Made by a program: the position numbers and the translations under genes. From assembly GCA_006386115.1 (NCBI GenBank), contig VFIW01000081.1:124001-188000 (forward strand): a stretch of 64,000 nucleotides of DNA, written 5' to 3'. Every line of letters starts with the position of its first letter. The stretch's first letter is position 1. A model generated the notes under the pieces. The model searched no databases and was not told where the DNA came from. It saw nothing but the letters and a program-made list of their open reading frames with translations. Below are positions 44,316-53,884 of this stretch, one piece after another. This DNA is from Globisporangium splendens (lineage: Eukaryota; Oomycota; Peronosporomycetes; Pythiales; Pythiaceae).

Positions 44316-44404
44316 TTGAAGTGCGATGGGTCATTTCTTCATTGAGAAGTGGGCAATTTGAAATAACCCATTTCTCATTGTCTAAATGACCCATCGCACT
44401 TCAA
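44316..44404. repeat. Palindrome with perfect 21-bp arms just before the ankyrin-kinase start
   Basis: TTGAAGTGCGATGGGTCATTT (44316-44336) is the exact reverse complement of 44384-44404. Inside it CATTGAGAAGTGGG (44340-44353) and CCCATTTCTCATTG (44367-44380) are inverse with two mismatches, so almost the whole 89 bp can fold into one hairpin. GATGGGTCATT also repeats directly upstream. The right arm ends 22 bp before the ATG at 44427. It could be a MITE-like insertion or a regulatory hairpin. Confidence 0.8.
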
Positions 44405-44426
44405 CCAGGGTTTGACCCAAACGAGA

Positions 44427-47400
44427 ATGAATGTAAAATCAGTCTGCACACTGTCCCTCTTACTTGAAAATGGAGCGCAAGTGGACGTTTTGGATCATGC
44501 TGGAGATACTCCGTTGATCGCTGGATCACGCTGTGGGCATGTGAGTGTCGTCCAAGCTTTGCTTCAGCACTGTGCATCCGTGAACCACGCCAATGCACTT
44601 GCCGAAACAGCGGTGATTATTGCTGCGGAGTCGGGTCATTTTGACGTTGTGAAGGAACTGATCGAGGCAAAAGCGTTCGTCCATGTACGATCTGCAGCTG
44701 GTGAGACACTTCTCACTTGTGCTGCGCTGCGGGGTCGTGTCGACGTTGTCAACCAGATAAACGATCTCGGATGCTGGAAATTCGATGGAGTGACAATAAT
44801 CGAGCCATCTTTACTATCGGCAACCCTGCACAAACTGCAGCAACGTGGTGGCTCGATGCACGAATTTGAGGAAGTGTGGATCGGCGTGCTGGACAGACTG
44901 CAAAAAGTCTACTTGCTTGTGGTGCAAAGTGGTGATGGGGATGCACGATCGAGTATGATGCCAAGCTTTGTGACGAGTTTGTTTCATTTGTGTAAACTAC
45001 GAGCGTTACCCGATCGAAAGAACATCATAACTCGTGTCTCTTCCAGCAGAGAATTTATGAAGGCTATTGAGGGCCTTTACTCCAGCTTGGATCATCTGGA
45101 GCGTAAATTGAAAGGTGATCCAGCCTCCAGTACTTGGCGCGAAGCGCGGCAAACAAATCAAGACATCACTTGGAAAAGGATCCATGCTGCATTGAACGAT
45201 GATGACCAAATGCTCGCAGATTTGAATACCAAGGCAGACCTCGTCGAAGCGATATCGCTTCTGCAATACGAGATCGTCGTGCACAGTGGAAAATACAATC
45301 AAGAGCTACTCGATCTCTTGCAACGCTCCTTAAACAAGTTACTGATGCTCTCTGACGAAGAAGTACCCGATCTCCCTCGATGGTTCATATCTCCTTACGA
45401 CGTGGACCTTACTACTTATGTGGAAGTGTCCGAGTGCAACCATACAAATTGGGTAACTCGAGGCAAATGGTTGGGCACAGATGTCGTGGTCGTCAAGTCT
45501 CGAGGCTCTCGTCAAGACTTCGCCGAGTTTGTCGATCTGTGGTTCCAGATGAGTCATCCGAATGTGCTCAAGTTGTACGGCGCATGCCATATCCGAAAGC
45601 CGTATCTGGCTATCCTTGAGAACGTCCGAAGCACGAGCCTACGCGAGTACTTGTCCATCGACGAGCATTCTCATCTGAAGTGGCAAAAGTTGTTTGAGGT
45701 CGGTCTGGGTCTCAAATATCTTCATGAGCGAGAGTGTGTTGTGGGAGATCTTCGATGTGATCGCATTTGGGTCGGCACGGACGGGTTGGCGAAGATCGCA
45801 CCGTTTGAAGGTGGTGTCATATCTAACACGTCAGGAGCGGCGTCGGATGACGCGAACTGTCGACCTCCCGAGTGCTCGGAGGGCAAAAAAGAGTTCACGA
45901 CTGCGTCCGACATCTTCTTGTTTGGTCTGTGCATCTTGGAAGCGATCACGGGAACCCGGTCTTGGACTGTTGAGACACGTGGTGTTGCTGCGTCATCTGT
46001 TGGATGGACGAAGCTGCCACCGCGACCAGTGGAGATGAGTTTACCAGAGTGGCAGTTGATCGAGAGTATGTGCTTGTTTGATCCATCGAGACGAGCGAAG
46101 ATAGCGTATGTGGTCGAACATTTGAATCAATTTGCAGATCGGAGGTCTCAGGCAACAGAGAATTCGAGAGCTGTCGACGGTGTGACTTCGTCTGAATCTG
46201 CCGATCTCCGAGGCTACATGTTTCCTCAACTTTCAAGCACAATTGAAAGATTCTTGGAGAAACTGGATGCAAAGAGCCGCCTAACTGGAGATTCGAGTGA
46301 GTCTGTTGAAGTCATCTACAAACGAATATTTGATATCTACACGCGACTGGTGGAGCTGCACAAACGACCAGGCGACCCAGTGGTGACGAAGTTTTGTGAG
46401 ATGCTCGTGGATATTGATACTTTTCTTGGTGTAGTAGCCGTCTCCAAGACTTCAGCGGTTCGACGAGCAAGAAGTCAGAGAGTGTCGCTGCAGTTCAATG
46501 TTCTTCACAGAAAGATCGATGTGCTCTTGGGTATGCTCAAGGTTAGCGACCTCAAGTCAGTTGTGCATGATTGGAAGTCTGAAACTATCAAGAATTCTGT
46601 CAAACCAGTAGAAATCGGAGATACTGGCGATGAGGGTTCCAACAACACACTTGATGTGGTGCGCATTCAACACTTTCAAGGAACTGGTCTCAACCACAAA
46701 TTCCAGCGCATCCATTCTACTGCGAGTGACCCAAGTAGTGAAGAAGTAACCCGTTTCCCATGGTTTATACCTTTTCACGAAGTGAAGTACCAAGTCGATG
46801 ATATGATTGGTCGAGGTGGATTTGGTTCCGTATACCGTGGGAAATGGTTAGGCACTCCAGTGGCTGTCAAAATTATGGGATACGAAGAAGACCCCGCAAC
46901 CGTTTCTCGCGAGCTGTTTCTTCACGAACTGCGGATGTGGTATCCGCTGCATCATCCGCATGTCATCAAGCTTTTCGGCGCATATACCGGTGGGAATCGC
47001 TTGTTCATATGCGAATATGCACCGCATGGAGAGTTAGGAGGTTTTTTGCGGCGCAATGAAAATCGATCGATCAAGTGGAACAAGCTGCTCGAGACCGCGC
47101 TAGGGCTGCAGTATCTGCACGACCAGCACGTAGTTCGCGACTGCTTGAAATGTAACGATATCCTGATTGGTGCTGATGGAAAGGAGAAAATTGCTGGTTT
47201 CGGACTCAGTAGCATTCCAAGTAGTGTGGAGATCACGATTGATCAGAAGAAGCAAGGTGCTGTTCGCTGGAGGTCTCCCGAGTACTTGCGAGGAGATCGA
47301 CCTTCTCTTGCTTCGGATGTCTACTCGTTTGGGATGTGCATATTGGAAGCCGTGACAGGCGACTATCCATGGGGGAGTGTTCTTGATGCAGGTGTCCGTT

Positions 47401-47600
47401 TCCATGTATTGCGCCACCAGAGGCTCCCACCTCGTCCAGACGTGATGAATGATCGCGAGTGGGATCTGATCGAGATGATGTGTGCGCTTGATCCAACCGA
47501 ACGCTTGAGTATGGCAACTGTTGTTTATATGTTGGCCGAGTTTGCCCACAACGAGTCGGCGACGAATGCATCCAAGTCACGCCCAAATTCCACTCCATAA
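44427..47600 (+). CDS. Ankyrin-repeat protein with two kinase-like domains, both lacking catalytic residues (short copy)
   Basis: A single-exon frame of 1057 residues from the ATG at 44427. Ankyrin repeats occupy about residues 5-125; the first repeat of the long copy is missing, so the 5' end is truncated or lies in an upstream exon. A helical region follows, then a first TKL-like kinase fold (about 320-575) with no Gly-rich loop, VVGDLRCDR instead of HRDLKxxN, and PFE instead of DFG. The second fold (about 780-1050) has a good Gly-rich loop (GRGGFGSV) and VAVK lysine, but HRD is replaced by RDC and DFG by GFG. Both are predicted pseudokinases. The kinase part matches the second unit of the long copy at 57.9-60.3 kb almost base for base, while the ankyrin part matches its first unit. 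It probably acts as a scaffold or regulator, if expressed. Confidence 0.8.
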   Translation: MNVKSVCTLSLLLENGAQVDVLDHAGDTPLIAGSRCGHVSVVQALLQHCASVNHANALAETAVIIAAESGHFDVVKELIEAKAFVHVRSAAGETLLTCAALRGRVDVVNQINDLGCWKFDGVTIIEPSLLSATLHKLQQRGGSMHEFEEVWIGVLDRLQKVYLLVVQSGDGDARSSMMPSFVTSLFHLCKLRALPDRKNIITRVSSSREFMKAIEGLYSSLDHLERKLKGDPASSTWREARQTNQDITWKRIHAALNDDDQMLADLNTKADLVEAISLLQYEIVVHSGKYNQELLDLLQRSLNKLLMLSDEEVPDLPRWFISPYDVDLTTYVEVSECNHTNWVTRGKWLGTDVVVVKSRGSRQDFAEFVDLWFQMSHPNVLKLYGACHIRKPYLAILENVRSTSLREYLSIDEHSHLKWQKLFEVGLGLKYLHERECVVGDLRCDRIWVGTDGLAKIAPFEGGVISNTSGAASDDANCRPPECSEGKKEFTTASDIFLFGLCILEAITGTRSWTVETRGVAASSVGWTKLPPRPVEMSLPEWQLIESMCLFDPSRRAKIAYVVEHLNQFADRRSQATENSRAVDGVTSSESADLRGYMFPQLSSTIERFLEKLDAKSRLTGDSSESVEVIYKRIFDIYTRLVELHKRPGDPVVTKFCEMLVDIDTFLGVVAVSKTSAVRRARSQRVSLQFNVLHRKIDVLLGMLKVSDLKSVVHDWKSETIKNSVKPVEIGDTGDEGSNNTLDVVRIQHFQGTGLNHKFQRIHSTASDPSSEEVTRFPWFIPFHEVKYQVDDMIGRGGFGSVYRGKWLGTPVAVKIMGYEEDPATVSRELFLHELRMWYPLHHPHVIKLFGAYTGGNRLFICEYAPHGELGGFLRRNENRSIKWNKLLETALGLQYLHDQHVVRDCLKCNDILIGADGKEKIAGFGLSSIPSSVEITIDQKKQGAVRWRSPEYLRGDRPSLASDVYSFGMCILEAVTGDYPWGSVLDAGVRFHVLRHQRLPPRPDVMNDREWDLIEMMCALDPTERLSMATVVYMLAEFAHNESATNASKSRPNSTP
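45190..47570 (+). repeat. Inverted repeat arm, left (2.4 kb)
   Basis: The DNA here is almost identical to the reverse complement of about 57895-60290. The block at 45700-46270 is repeated a third time at 61950-62550. The arms stand about 10.3 kb apart in inverse orientation. Similarity breaks off in the last ~30 bp before the stop codons of the two genes. Confidence 0.8.
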
Positions 47601-47808
47601 ACGCTGATCCCAAATGAAGCACACCCTCCAAGCGACACACACCACAAAGCACGCTCATACATCATCACTTATATAACCTTTTTTTTGTATTTCAGTTAGG
47701 ATCGTCGGGAAAATCATGCAATGCGCATGCCCAGCCATCCATTCTGTCAAGTTTGCCCTTCTCTCTCTCTCTCCCGCTGTATGTGTATGCATGTATGTGT
47801 AAATGTGT

Positions 47809-50529
47809 CTACAGTTCTTCGTGTTCCGCCACTTCGGCTTCATTGCTCGCAGCTTCCTCCGCGTCCTCCTTCTTCTCGTCACCTTCTCCAGAAGACGACG
47901 AGCCCGCTTCCTTCTTCTCGTCGCTCTCCGTCTCGCCGTCGGTACTACTCGTGCTGTTGCTGTCTTCGCCCTTCTTGTCGTCGTCCGTCTTGACTGGCGC
48001 TGGCTTGGGCTTCTTCGAGAGCGTCGCGACGAGTTTCTTCACACCCTGCACCTGCTTGTTCACCTCGGCCGACGTCACGACTGGAGGCTCGTACGCCTTG
48101 GCGTCCTTTTGCTTCTTTGTCGCACTCACCAACCACGCCTCCAGCTCCTCAACCTTCTCGAGCACGTCCTTGCGCTCCTCCTCACTCACCTGTGGCTTGG
48201 ACTCGATCCACTCGTTCATCAGCTCGCGCGTGCTGAACGCGTACTCCTCGGCCGTGTTGACCGCGATCGGGAACTCCTTCAGCTCGGCCACGCGGAACAG
48301 GATCGCGCTCAGATCCTTGTCCAGGTTCTTGACCTTCTTGTTGTACTCGGCCGCTTCGACCTTTTCGCCGTCGTCGTACAGCCACTCTTCCGTTTCTTCG
48401 AGCTTGGTCTGCAGTTGCTCCAGTTGTTCTGGTTGCGTCACTTGCTCGATCGCTTCCGCCTTGGCGTTGAGCGTGTCGCGCGCGTTGTACACGTACGTCT
48501 CGAGACGGTTCTTCGCCTCCAGGTTCGCCTTGCGCTGGTTGTCAGCCTGCTCCATGTCGCGAAGGATGCGGATCGAATCCTTCTTGGCAGCGACGCTCAT
48601 TGGCAGCACGCTCATGCCGGTGTCGTGGGTCTCGTGGCCGAGCACGACAGTGAGGGCAGCGCGGTGGATCTTCTTCTTGATCTCCTTCTTCGTTTCTTTG
48701 ACAGCAGGCTCGTCGTCTTCCTTCTCCTCATCCGCAGAAGCGTCGTCCTTCTTCTCGGCGTCATCGCCACCCTCCTTCTTCTTGTCTGCTTTCTTCGACT
48801 TCTTCGGTTTCGTCACTTCCACTTCCACTTCGTACTCTTCTTCCAACGTCGCTTCGGCCTTGGCAATCTTCGCGATGCCGTTGCTGTCCAATTCGAACGA
48901 CAGCGTGACCTTCGGCTCGCCCAACTTCTTGTCCTTCATGCTATCGGCGAACGCCTTGATGCCCGTGATGTTGAACTTGCCAATGTGCGCGTTCACGCCC
49001 GCTGGCAGACCCGACGGCTTGTCGTAGCGGAACGTGCACGACACGTCCTCCGAGTGCAGGAACGACACGGCTTTGCGCAAACCCAGGCGCGAGCTTTCCG
49101 TGAACAGCGACGCGCGCTTCACCCAATGCTTGCTGCTCTCCTCGTCGCTTTCGCCGTCCGTGCTCTTGTGTTCCGCCATGTTGCTGTGCTCCAAGTCCAC
49201 GAGACGCACGCCAACCGGGTACGAACCAATGTCCGTCATGCCGACATGACGCACGCGGAACGAGTTGCTCAGGTTGGCGGCGCGGAACGCCGAGCCCAAT
49301 GCCATGGCTTCGTCGCCGTTCAAGTGCACGCCGAGGTCCTTGCCGTTGAAGAACTCCTTGAGCTGCTGCTGGATCTTGGGCATGCGCACACCACCCCCGA
49401 TGATCTCGATCTCGTCAATGTCGTTCACCGTCAAGCCAGCCTTATCGAGCGCTTTCTGCACGGGGGTCAGCGCGCGCGCAAACAGGTCCGCGTTGATCTC
49501 CTCAAACTTGCTGCGCGTCATCGCCGTGAAGAAGTCCATGTCCTTGTACAAACTCTGCATCACGACGGGGATCTCTTCGTTCGCACTCAGCACGATCTTC
49601 GTCTTCTTGGCCTGCGCGCGGATCTTCGCCAAAGGACGAGGCAGCGTGCGAACATCTTCGTCGCCGCCGAGCTTCTTGTTGAATTCGAGCGCCAGGTGTT
49701 CCGCCAACTGGAGATCGAACCTGGCGCCACCGAGAGTCTCATCCCACGCGTTCGCGATCATCTGAAACGCCGACACGGTCTTGTTCTTCTTAAAGCCATC
49801 GGGGATCACTTCGCTGTTGAATTCGGCAATCGACACCTGCAACGACGTCGAGCCCATGTTGTAAAACAAGATGCGGCGAGGTTCCGTGAACGTCGAGTGC
49901 ACCACGTGCTGCAGCGCCGCGGCCGTGTTCTCATTGATCAAGGAGAGCACGCGCACGCCCGAGATCTCAGCGGCATCAAGCATCGCCTGGCGCTGCGCCT
50001 GCGAGAAGAACGTCGGCACCGTGATAACCCAGTCCTTGACGGGCGCCTCGGCAAACGCGTCCGTGATCTGGCGCGCATGCGAAAACACCATCGCGACGAG
50101 CTCTTCGGCGTGGAACACCTGCTTGTTGTCGTGCTCGAGCGAGATCGTGCCACGCGTCTCGTTCTTCAGCAGCGTGTACGGGAAGTACTCTTCCTGCAGC
50201 AGTGACACGACCTCGGGGGAGTCCGGCGTCGTCCCCAGAAAGCGACGGATCTGTGAGTACGCCGTCTGCGGACGACGCACGGCGACGGTCGCGGCGTCAG
50301 CGCCGTAGAGACGCTCGTCGCCGTCGAACGCGACCATGGTCTCGGTCTTGCGCTTGCTGTGCACGTTCGTGACGATCTCGAAGGGCGTGCCGGGTTTGAC
50401 GAGCGCGATCTTGAAGAACTCGCCGCCGAAGTCCACACCCGCGACGATCGCGTCCACGAGCGACGCGCAGAGCGCCAGCGCGCCGACACTCAGCAGCAGC
50501 AGCTGCACCATCTTGGCCGACGACAGCAT
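47809..50529 (-). CDS. HYOU1: HYOU1/GRP170-type Hsp70 chaperone of the endoplasmic reticulum
   Basis: A single-exon 906-residue large Hsp70 of the Hsp110/GRP170 branch, which folds secretory proteins and acts as nucleotide-exchange factor for BiP. The start at 50529 gives a signal peptide (MLSSAKMVQLLLLSVGAL...VDA), then the ATPase domain opens with VAGVDFGGEFFKIALVKPG. Further marks are RRFLGT, VPTFFSQAQRQAML, the INENTAAALQ segment, NMGSTSLQVSI and IIGGGVRMPKIQQ. The loop between beta-sandwich and helical lid is long, acidic and Lys/Glu-rich (around residues 565-640), as in GRP170. The C-terminus is acidic and ends HEEL, a plausible KDEL-type retrieval signal. The frame stays open upstream to 50706, but the signal peptide decides for 50529. 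Human HYOU1 is about 999 residues. Confidence 0.92.
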   Translation of the reverse strand: MLSSAKMVQLLLLSVGALALCASLVDAIVAGVDFGGEFFKIALVKPGTPFEIVTNVHSKRKTETMVAFDGDERLYGADAATVAVRRPQTAYSQIRRFLGTTPDSPEVVSLLQEEYFPYTLLKNETRGTISLEHDNKQVFHAEELVAMVFSHARQITDAFAEAPVKDWVITVPTFFSQAQRQAMLDAAEISGVRVLSLINENTAAALQHVVHSTFTEPRRILFYNMGSTSLQVSIAEFNSEVIPDGFKKNKTVSAFQMIANAWDETLGGARFDLQLAEHLALEFNKKLGGDEDVRTLPRPLAKIRAQAKKTKIVLSANEEIPVVMQSLYKDMDFFTAMTRSKFEEINADLFARALTPVQKALDKAGLTVNDIDEIEIIGGGVRMPKIQQQLKEFFNGKDLGVHLNGDEAMALGSAFRAANLSNSFRVRHVGMTDIGSYPVGVRLVDLEHSNMAEHKSTDGESDEESSKHWVKRASLFTESSRLGLRKAVSFLHSEDVSCTFRYDKPSGLPAGVNAHIGKFNITGIKAFADSMKDKKLGEPKVTLSFELDSNGIAKIAKAEATLEEEYEVEVEVTKPKKSKKADKKKEGGDDAEKKDDASADEEKEDDEPAVKETKKEIKKKIHRAALTVVLGHETHDTGMSVLPMSVAAKKDSIRILRDMEQADNQRKANLEAKNRLETYVYNARDTLNAKAEAIEQVTQPEQLEQLQTKLEETEEWLYDDGEKVEAAEYNKKVKNLDKDLSAILFRVAELKEFPIAVNTAEEYAFSTRELMNEWIESKPQVSEEERKDVLEKVEELEAWLVSATKKQKDAKAYEPPVVTSAEVNKQVQGVKKLVATLSKKPKPAPVKTDDDKKGEDSNSTSSTDGETESDEKKEAGSSSSGEGDEKKEDAEEAASNEAEVAEHEEL

Positions 50530-51065
50530 TCTCGCGCTTAAGGAAGAGGGACAGAGAGAGAGGCACGTGAGCGCGACTCGCTGCGTTTTCCTGAATGAGC
50601 TCTCTCTGCATCGACCGTTGCGGCCAAGAGTTGCCGAGTGTGCGTCCACGTGGCTCAACTCGGACGCGCTGAGTGACATTGAGGATCCGACATTTCCACC
50701 AACCACATGGCTCTAAAGTACTGATACATTCTGTTATTGGATGGAAAAGGTATGTTAAATGCGATTTTCGTCCAATTCCGAGCAAACTCTTTGGCGAGTG
50801 GATCAGAGTGATGGTCTTGTGTCATTGTTGTCGATGTCGTGGAAGATTCGTGAAGGTTTGCCAGGAAGGCGACACAATCGCGGACGGATAACGTGTGGCG
50901 TGTATAAGCGGATATGGTATTGTATTTGAATAAATAACAGTAGGACAGAGCGCCATGCAACGTCGGGCGATATCAGCCGCTTTGCATGCGACTCAGTGGG
51001 AGCTGCAAATGCACTTGAGCTCTTCGCCACCACCATCGCCAGGAGCTCATCTGTACTTGATCCAA
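50530..51065. other. Upstream region of HYOU1
   Basis: About 535 bp between two minus-strand genes. It carries a CCACGTGG palindrome at about 50646-50653, a G-box/E-box core also resembling the CCACG half of ER-stress elements, but no CCAAT at the spacing of a full ERSE. Any role in ER-stress response is inference. I see no gene. Confidence 0.35.
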
Positions 51066-52241
51066 CTAGGGACCCGGCAAGAAGCACTCGTCGCCGTTCA
51101 GATGCGCTTGATACACGTTCTTGGAGATCGGGAGGAAGCCCTTGACGAACGTGAGGTACGTCGCGACGACCTGCTCGGGCACCAAGTCCATGAGCGTCAC
51201 GAATGTCGCCTTCTTGACCAGCTCCACCACGCTCTTTTCGCTCTCGACGACGCAATATCTCCTCAGGAATGGACCTTTGCCCTGCGGCTTGTACTGCACG
51301 TACTCGACATGGCCCGACGGCAGCATGTCCTGGTAGTACCGAATCACGCGCTGGCGATCCACTTTGCCCTGCATCGACGTCATCTTGTAGAACGCATCCT
51401 GTCCCTTCGGGTGGAACACCGGGTCGGTCACGATCGCCGAGTACAGTGCGTACAGCGCGTATTTCCCCGTATTGGGGATGAAGTTTATGTTGTCGTCGTT
51501 CCGAATCGGCCGTGTGAACGTCTCGAGAAATTGCGTCACGATGTTGGCGATCGAGCGCGTACGCGTCGGTAGAGTCGTTGCTGTTGACGTCGATCGGCTC
51601 GGCACCACGGAAGGTGGCAATACTGAATTGGGCATTGAGCCCGTTGAATCATTTGCAGAGGAAGCGCTGGTGCCGTCGAGCGTGGCGCTCCGCGCTGCAA
51701 CTTGCCGGCGCTTCTTTGGCTGCTGCTGCTCATGGATGTCGACTGGCACCAATGCCGAGTCCGGTATTAACGCAGCAGCTGCTGTGGCGATTGTGACGCC
51801 TGTGGCGTCGTGTTGTCCACCATGTGTGACGCCATTGACGACGCCATTCGTTGGTGTGTCACTGATCTCCCCAATGCCGTCGCTGTCACTGTGGTTGGTC
51901 GAAGCAGCCGAGCGCTTCTGTGGCAGCAGAGCATTCGCTACCGAGGCATGCGATGTGGTGCCATGTGCCACAGCATGAGGCGACAGTGCTGTGCCATTGC
52001 TTCCATCTTCGTCTGTCACGAGGTGCTCGGCGAGCACGAGCGTGTAGTATTGGTCATGCGGCAGTGTGGACGAGATCGGCACCAAGTCGCCATCGGCGTC
52101 GCGCACAAGGAACGCCGCGTGGCGTGGCAGACGCAATTGCACGCGCACGGCGGTCTCGATCTGCGCGTCCGACGTGCCCATGAACCAGCAGATGCGGTGT
52201 GAGACGCCGTGCGCGTCCTCCACGTAGATCCACACCTTCAT
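51066..52241 (-). CDS. Unrecognised two-domain protein
   Basis: A single-exon 391-residue protein from the ATG at 52241 (MKVWIYVEDAHG). The first ~75 residues look like a compact beta-grasp fold (FLVRDADGDLVPISSTLP...YYTLVL), loosely like a doublecortin- or CAD-type domain. A long low-complexity region rich in Ser, Thr, Ala and Asp follows (about 80-220), with a basic patch QPKKRRQ that could serve nuclear import. The last ~150 residues are well ordered (ALYALYSAIVTDPVFHP, VIRYYQDMLPSGHVEY, LRRYCVVESEKSVVELV). I do not recognise either domain and assign no function. GC3-rich codon use supports a real gene. Confidence 0.7.
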   Translation of the reverse strand: MKVWIYVEDAHGVSHRICWFMGTSDAQIETAVRVQLRLPRHAAFLVRDADGDLVPISSTLPHDQYYTLVLAEHLVTDEDGSNGTALSPHAVAHGTTSHASVANALLPQKRSAASTNHSDSDGIGEISDTPTNGVVNGVTHGGQHDATGVTIATAAAALIPDSALVPVDIHEQQQPKKRRQVAARSATLDGTSASSANDSTGSMPNSVLPPSVVPSRSTSTATTLPTRTRSIANIVTQFLETFTRPIRNDDNINFIPNTGKYALYALYSAIVTDPVFHPKGQDAFYKMTSMQGKVDRQRVIRYYQDMLPSGHVEYVQYKPQGKGPFLRRYCVVESEKSVVELVKKATFVTLMDLVPEQVVATYLTFVKGFLPISKNVYQAHLNGDECFLPGP

Positions 52242-52542
52242 GTCGCGAAGCGTTCGGATGCTTTTCACTCGATGTTGGCAAAGTCGCACAACGATTTGTA
52301 ATCACTTGCAACATATGCACAACTGTAAGAGGGATTAGAATATCTATTTTACGGTTAGGTTGCTGTCGCTGTTCAACATTCAGTTAAACAGAGTACTTTG
52401 TACACATCATTAAACTACTTTTCTGATATTTAAACAAACTACTTTTTAAGATTCTCCAATTGTGTCTTGTAAATAGTAGGACACGGTAGAGATTGCTTTT
52501 TTAAAAGAAAGCACTTTGGTCATGATTGTGACTCGAATTGTT

Positions 52543-53775
52543 TCAAGCTGATGATGTGCTGGAAAGACGTGTGGTGTCCACACCATTGTTGACGGCGTCA
52601 CTGCCCAAGAGCTCCGACATCGCAATGCCACCACCACGACCGCTACTGTTAGCACTTCCACTGCTAGGCTGAGAACGACTCGACAGCGCGCGTGTAAATG
52701 CCGTGGCCTGCACGTTGAGCTCCTTCGAGTGCAGCAGCCGCAGGCGCTGGATCTCGGTCTGGGCTGCGCATAACTGTGATGCCGCGCAATCGCATTCGAG
52801 GCACCTCGATGGCTCGGTCGCCACCGCAACGTCCTTACTCGAGCGACGGACTAGCGACTCAGAACCACAAGTGCAAAGGCGTTCGTCACCATCGTCGCTG
52901 TCGGAATCGGCTGGCAAAAGCAACAGATCCAATGGAAACAGCGATGCGTCCTGGCGCTTGGAGCGACGTGACTTTTGAGAATCACCTCGCCCCATTTCGT
53001 TAGAATCAACGCGGCATTTTTCATTACTTGCGCTCTTGGCGTTGGCTTGCAGCGAAGCCACGTCGTTGTGTAAAATCGCTTCAGTGCGATGGCACTTGTG
53101 CAGTAAGCGCTCAAGGGTCCGCACTTGGTTCACCTGTGTGAGCAAGTCACGCTGCCGTGCATCAGAACCTCGTTTGCTGTGCTTCAGCTCATCTTCGAGC
53201 TGCAGGACACGTGCCTCGAGTGCTGCGTTCTTCTTCAAAGTGGTGCCTGCCTGTGCTTTCGCGTCTCGAAGCGCGTCAGTCATCTTGAGGTTTACTTCGC
53301 GGTCTCGCTTGGCAGTATCGACATCCCACTTTTGCTGCATCGTCACCAACTTCGTCTTCCACTGGAGCATGTCCCGAGTATGGCGGTTCTTCATATGGTT
53401 CATCTCAGTCTCTGCTTTCGTGAGTTTCTCTGCTGTCGCGTGCACCGTCGCAGTCTTCCGACGAAGCTCTTGCTTGCATGTGCGGAGCTCCACTTGCAAC
53501 TTCTCGAGCTGCGTCTCGACGTTGTTGTTGCGTGTCTGCAGCACGTGCACGCGCGCTTTCAATTGTGTGAGCGAGAGCTGCGTCTGCACCGCCTGGGCTT
53601 GCGTTTCGTCGGCATGACACGATTCCTGCAGCAGTTCAGCTTGCAGATGCAGAAGCTTCGCGGCGTACAGCTCGCTCTCCGCGACCAGTTTGGCGTTTTC
53701 TGCTTTCGTGCGCTGCAGATCTGCTGTGAGCGCGTCCAATTGTTGTTTCAAGCGCGAGTTGCTTCTTTTCGGCAT
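52543..53775 (-). CDS. Long coiled-coil protein
   Basis: A single-exon 410-residue protein starting at the ATG at 53775 (MPKRSNSRLKQQLDAL). Residues ~5-240 are almost continuous heptad coiled coil, rich in Leu, Gln, Glu and Lys. Two short Cys-containing segments (CTCG near 300 and CLECDC near 325) lie in a Ser/Asp-rich region, followed by another helix (QTEIQRLRLLHSKELN) and a Ser/Gly-rich tail. A structural role, for example at centrosome/basal body or in trafficking, is possible but unproven. I recognise no family. Confidence 0.72.
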   Translation of the reverse strand: MPKRSNSRLKQQLDALTADLQRTKAENAKLVAESELYAAKLLHLQAELLQESCHADETQAQAVQTQLSLTQLKARVHVLQTRNNNVETQLEKLQVELRTCKQELRRKTATVHATAEKLTKAETEMNHMKNRHTRDMLQWKTKLVTMQQKWDVDTAKRDREVNLKMTDALRDAKAQAGTTLKKNAALEARVLQLEDELKHSKRGSDARQRDLLTQVNQVRTLERLLHKCHRTEAILHNDVASLQANAKSASNEKCRVDSNEMGRGDSQKSRRSKRQDASLFPLDLLLLPADSDSDDGDERLCTCGSESLVRRSSKDVAVATEPSRCLECDCAASQLCAAQTEIQRLRLLHSKELNVQATAFTRALSSRSQPSSGSANSSGRGGGIAMSELLGSDAVNNGVDTTRLSSTSSA

Positions 53776-53884
53776 CTACGACCTGGTGTATCGTGATGGT
53801 CTGCGTCGCTGCTCTTAACTGCTTCTGTGTTTGGTCGAGTTGGCCGTGTACGCTTTGAACTCGTTGTTGTCCTTGTTGTGCGAT

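Noticed and set aside
47753..50205. Plus-strand frames of 424 and 800 codons opposite HYOU1
   Set aside because: They are antisense shadows of HYOU1, with extreme Ser/Leu or Arg/Leu content and no domain; HYOU1 is unambiguous.
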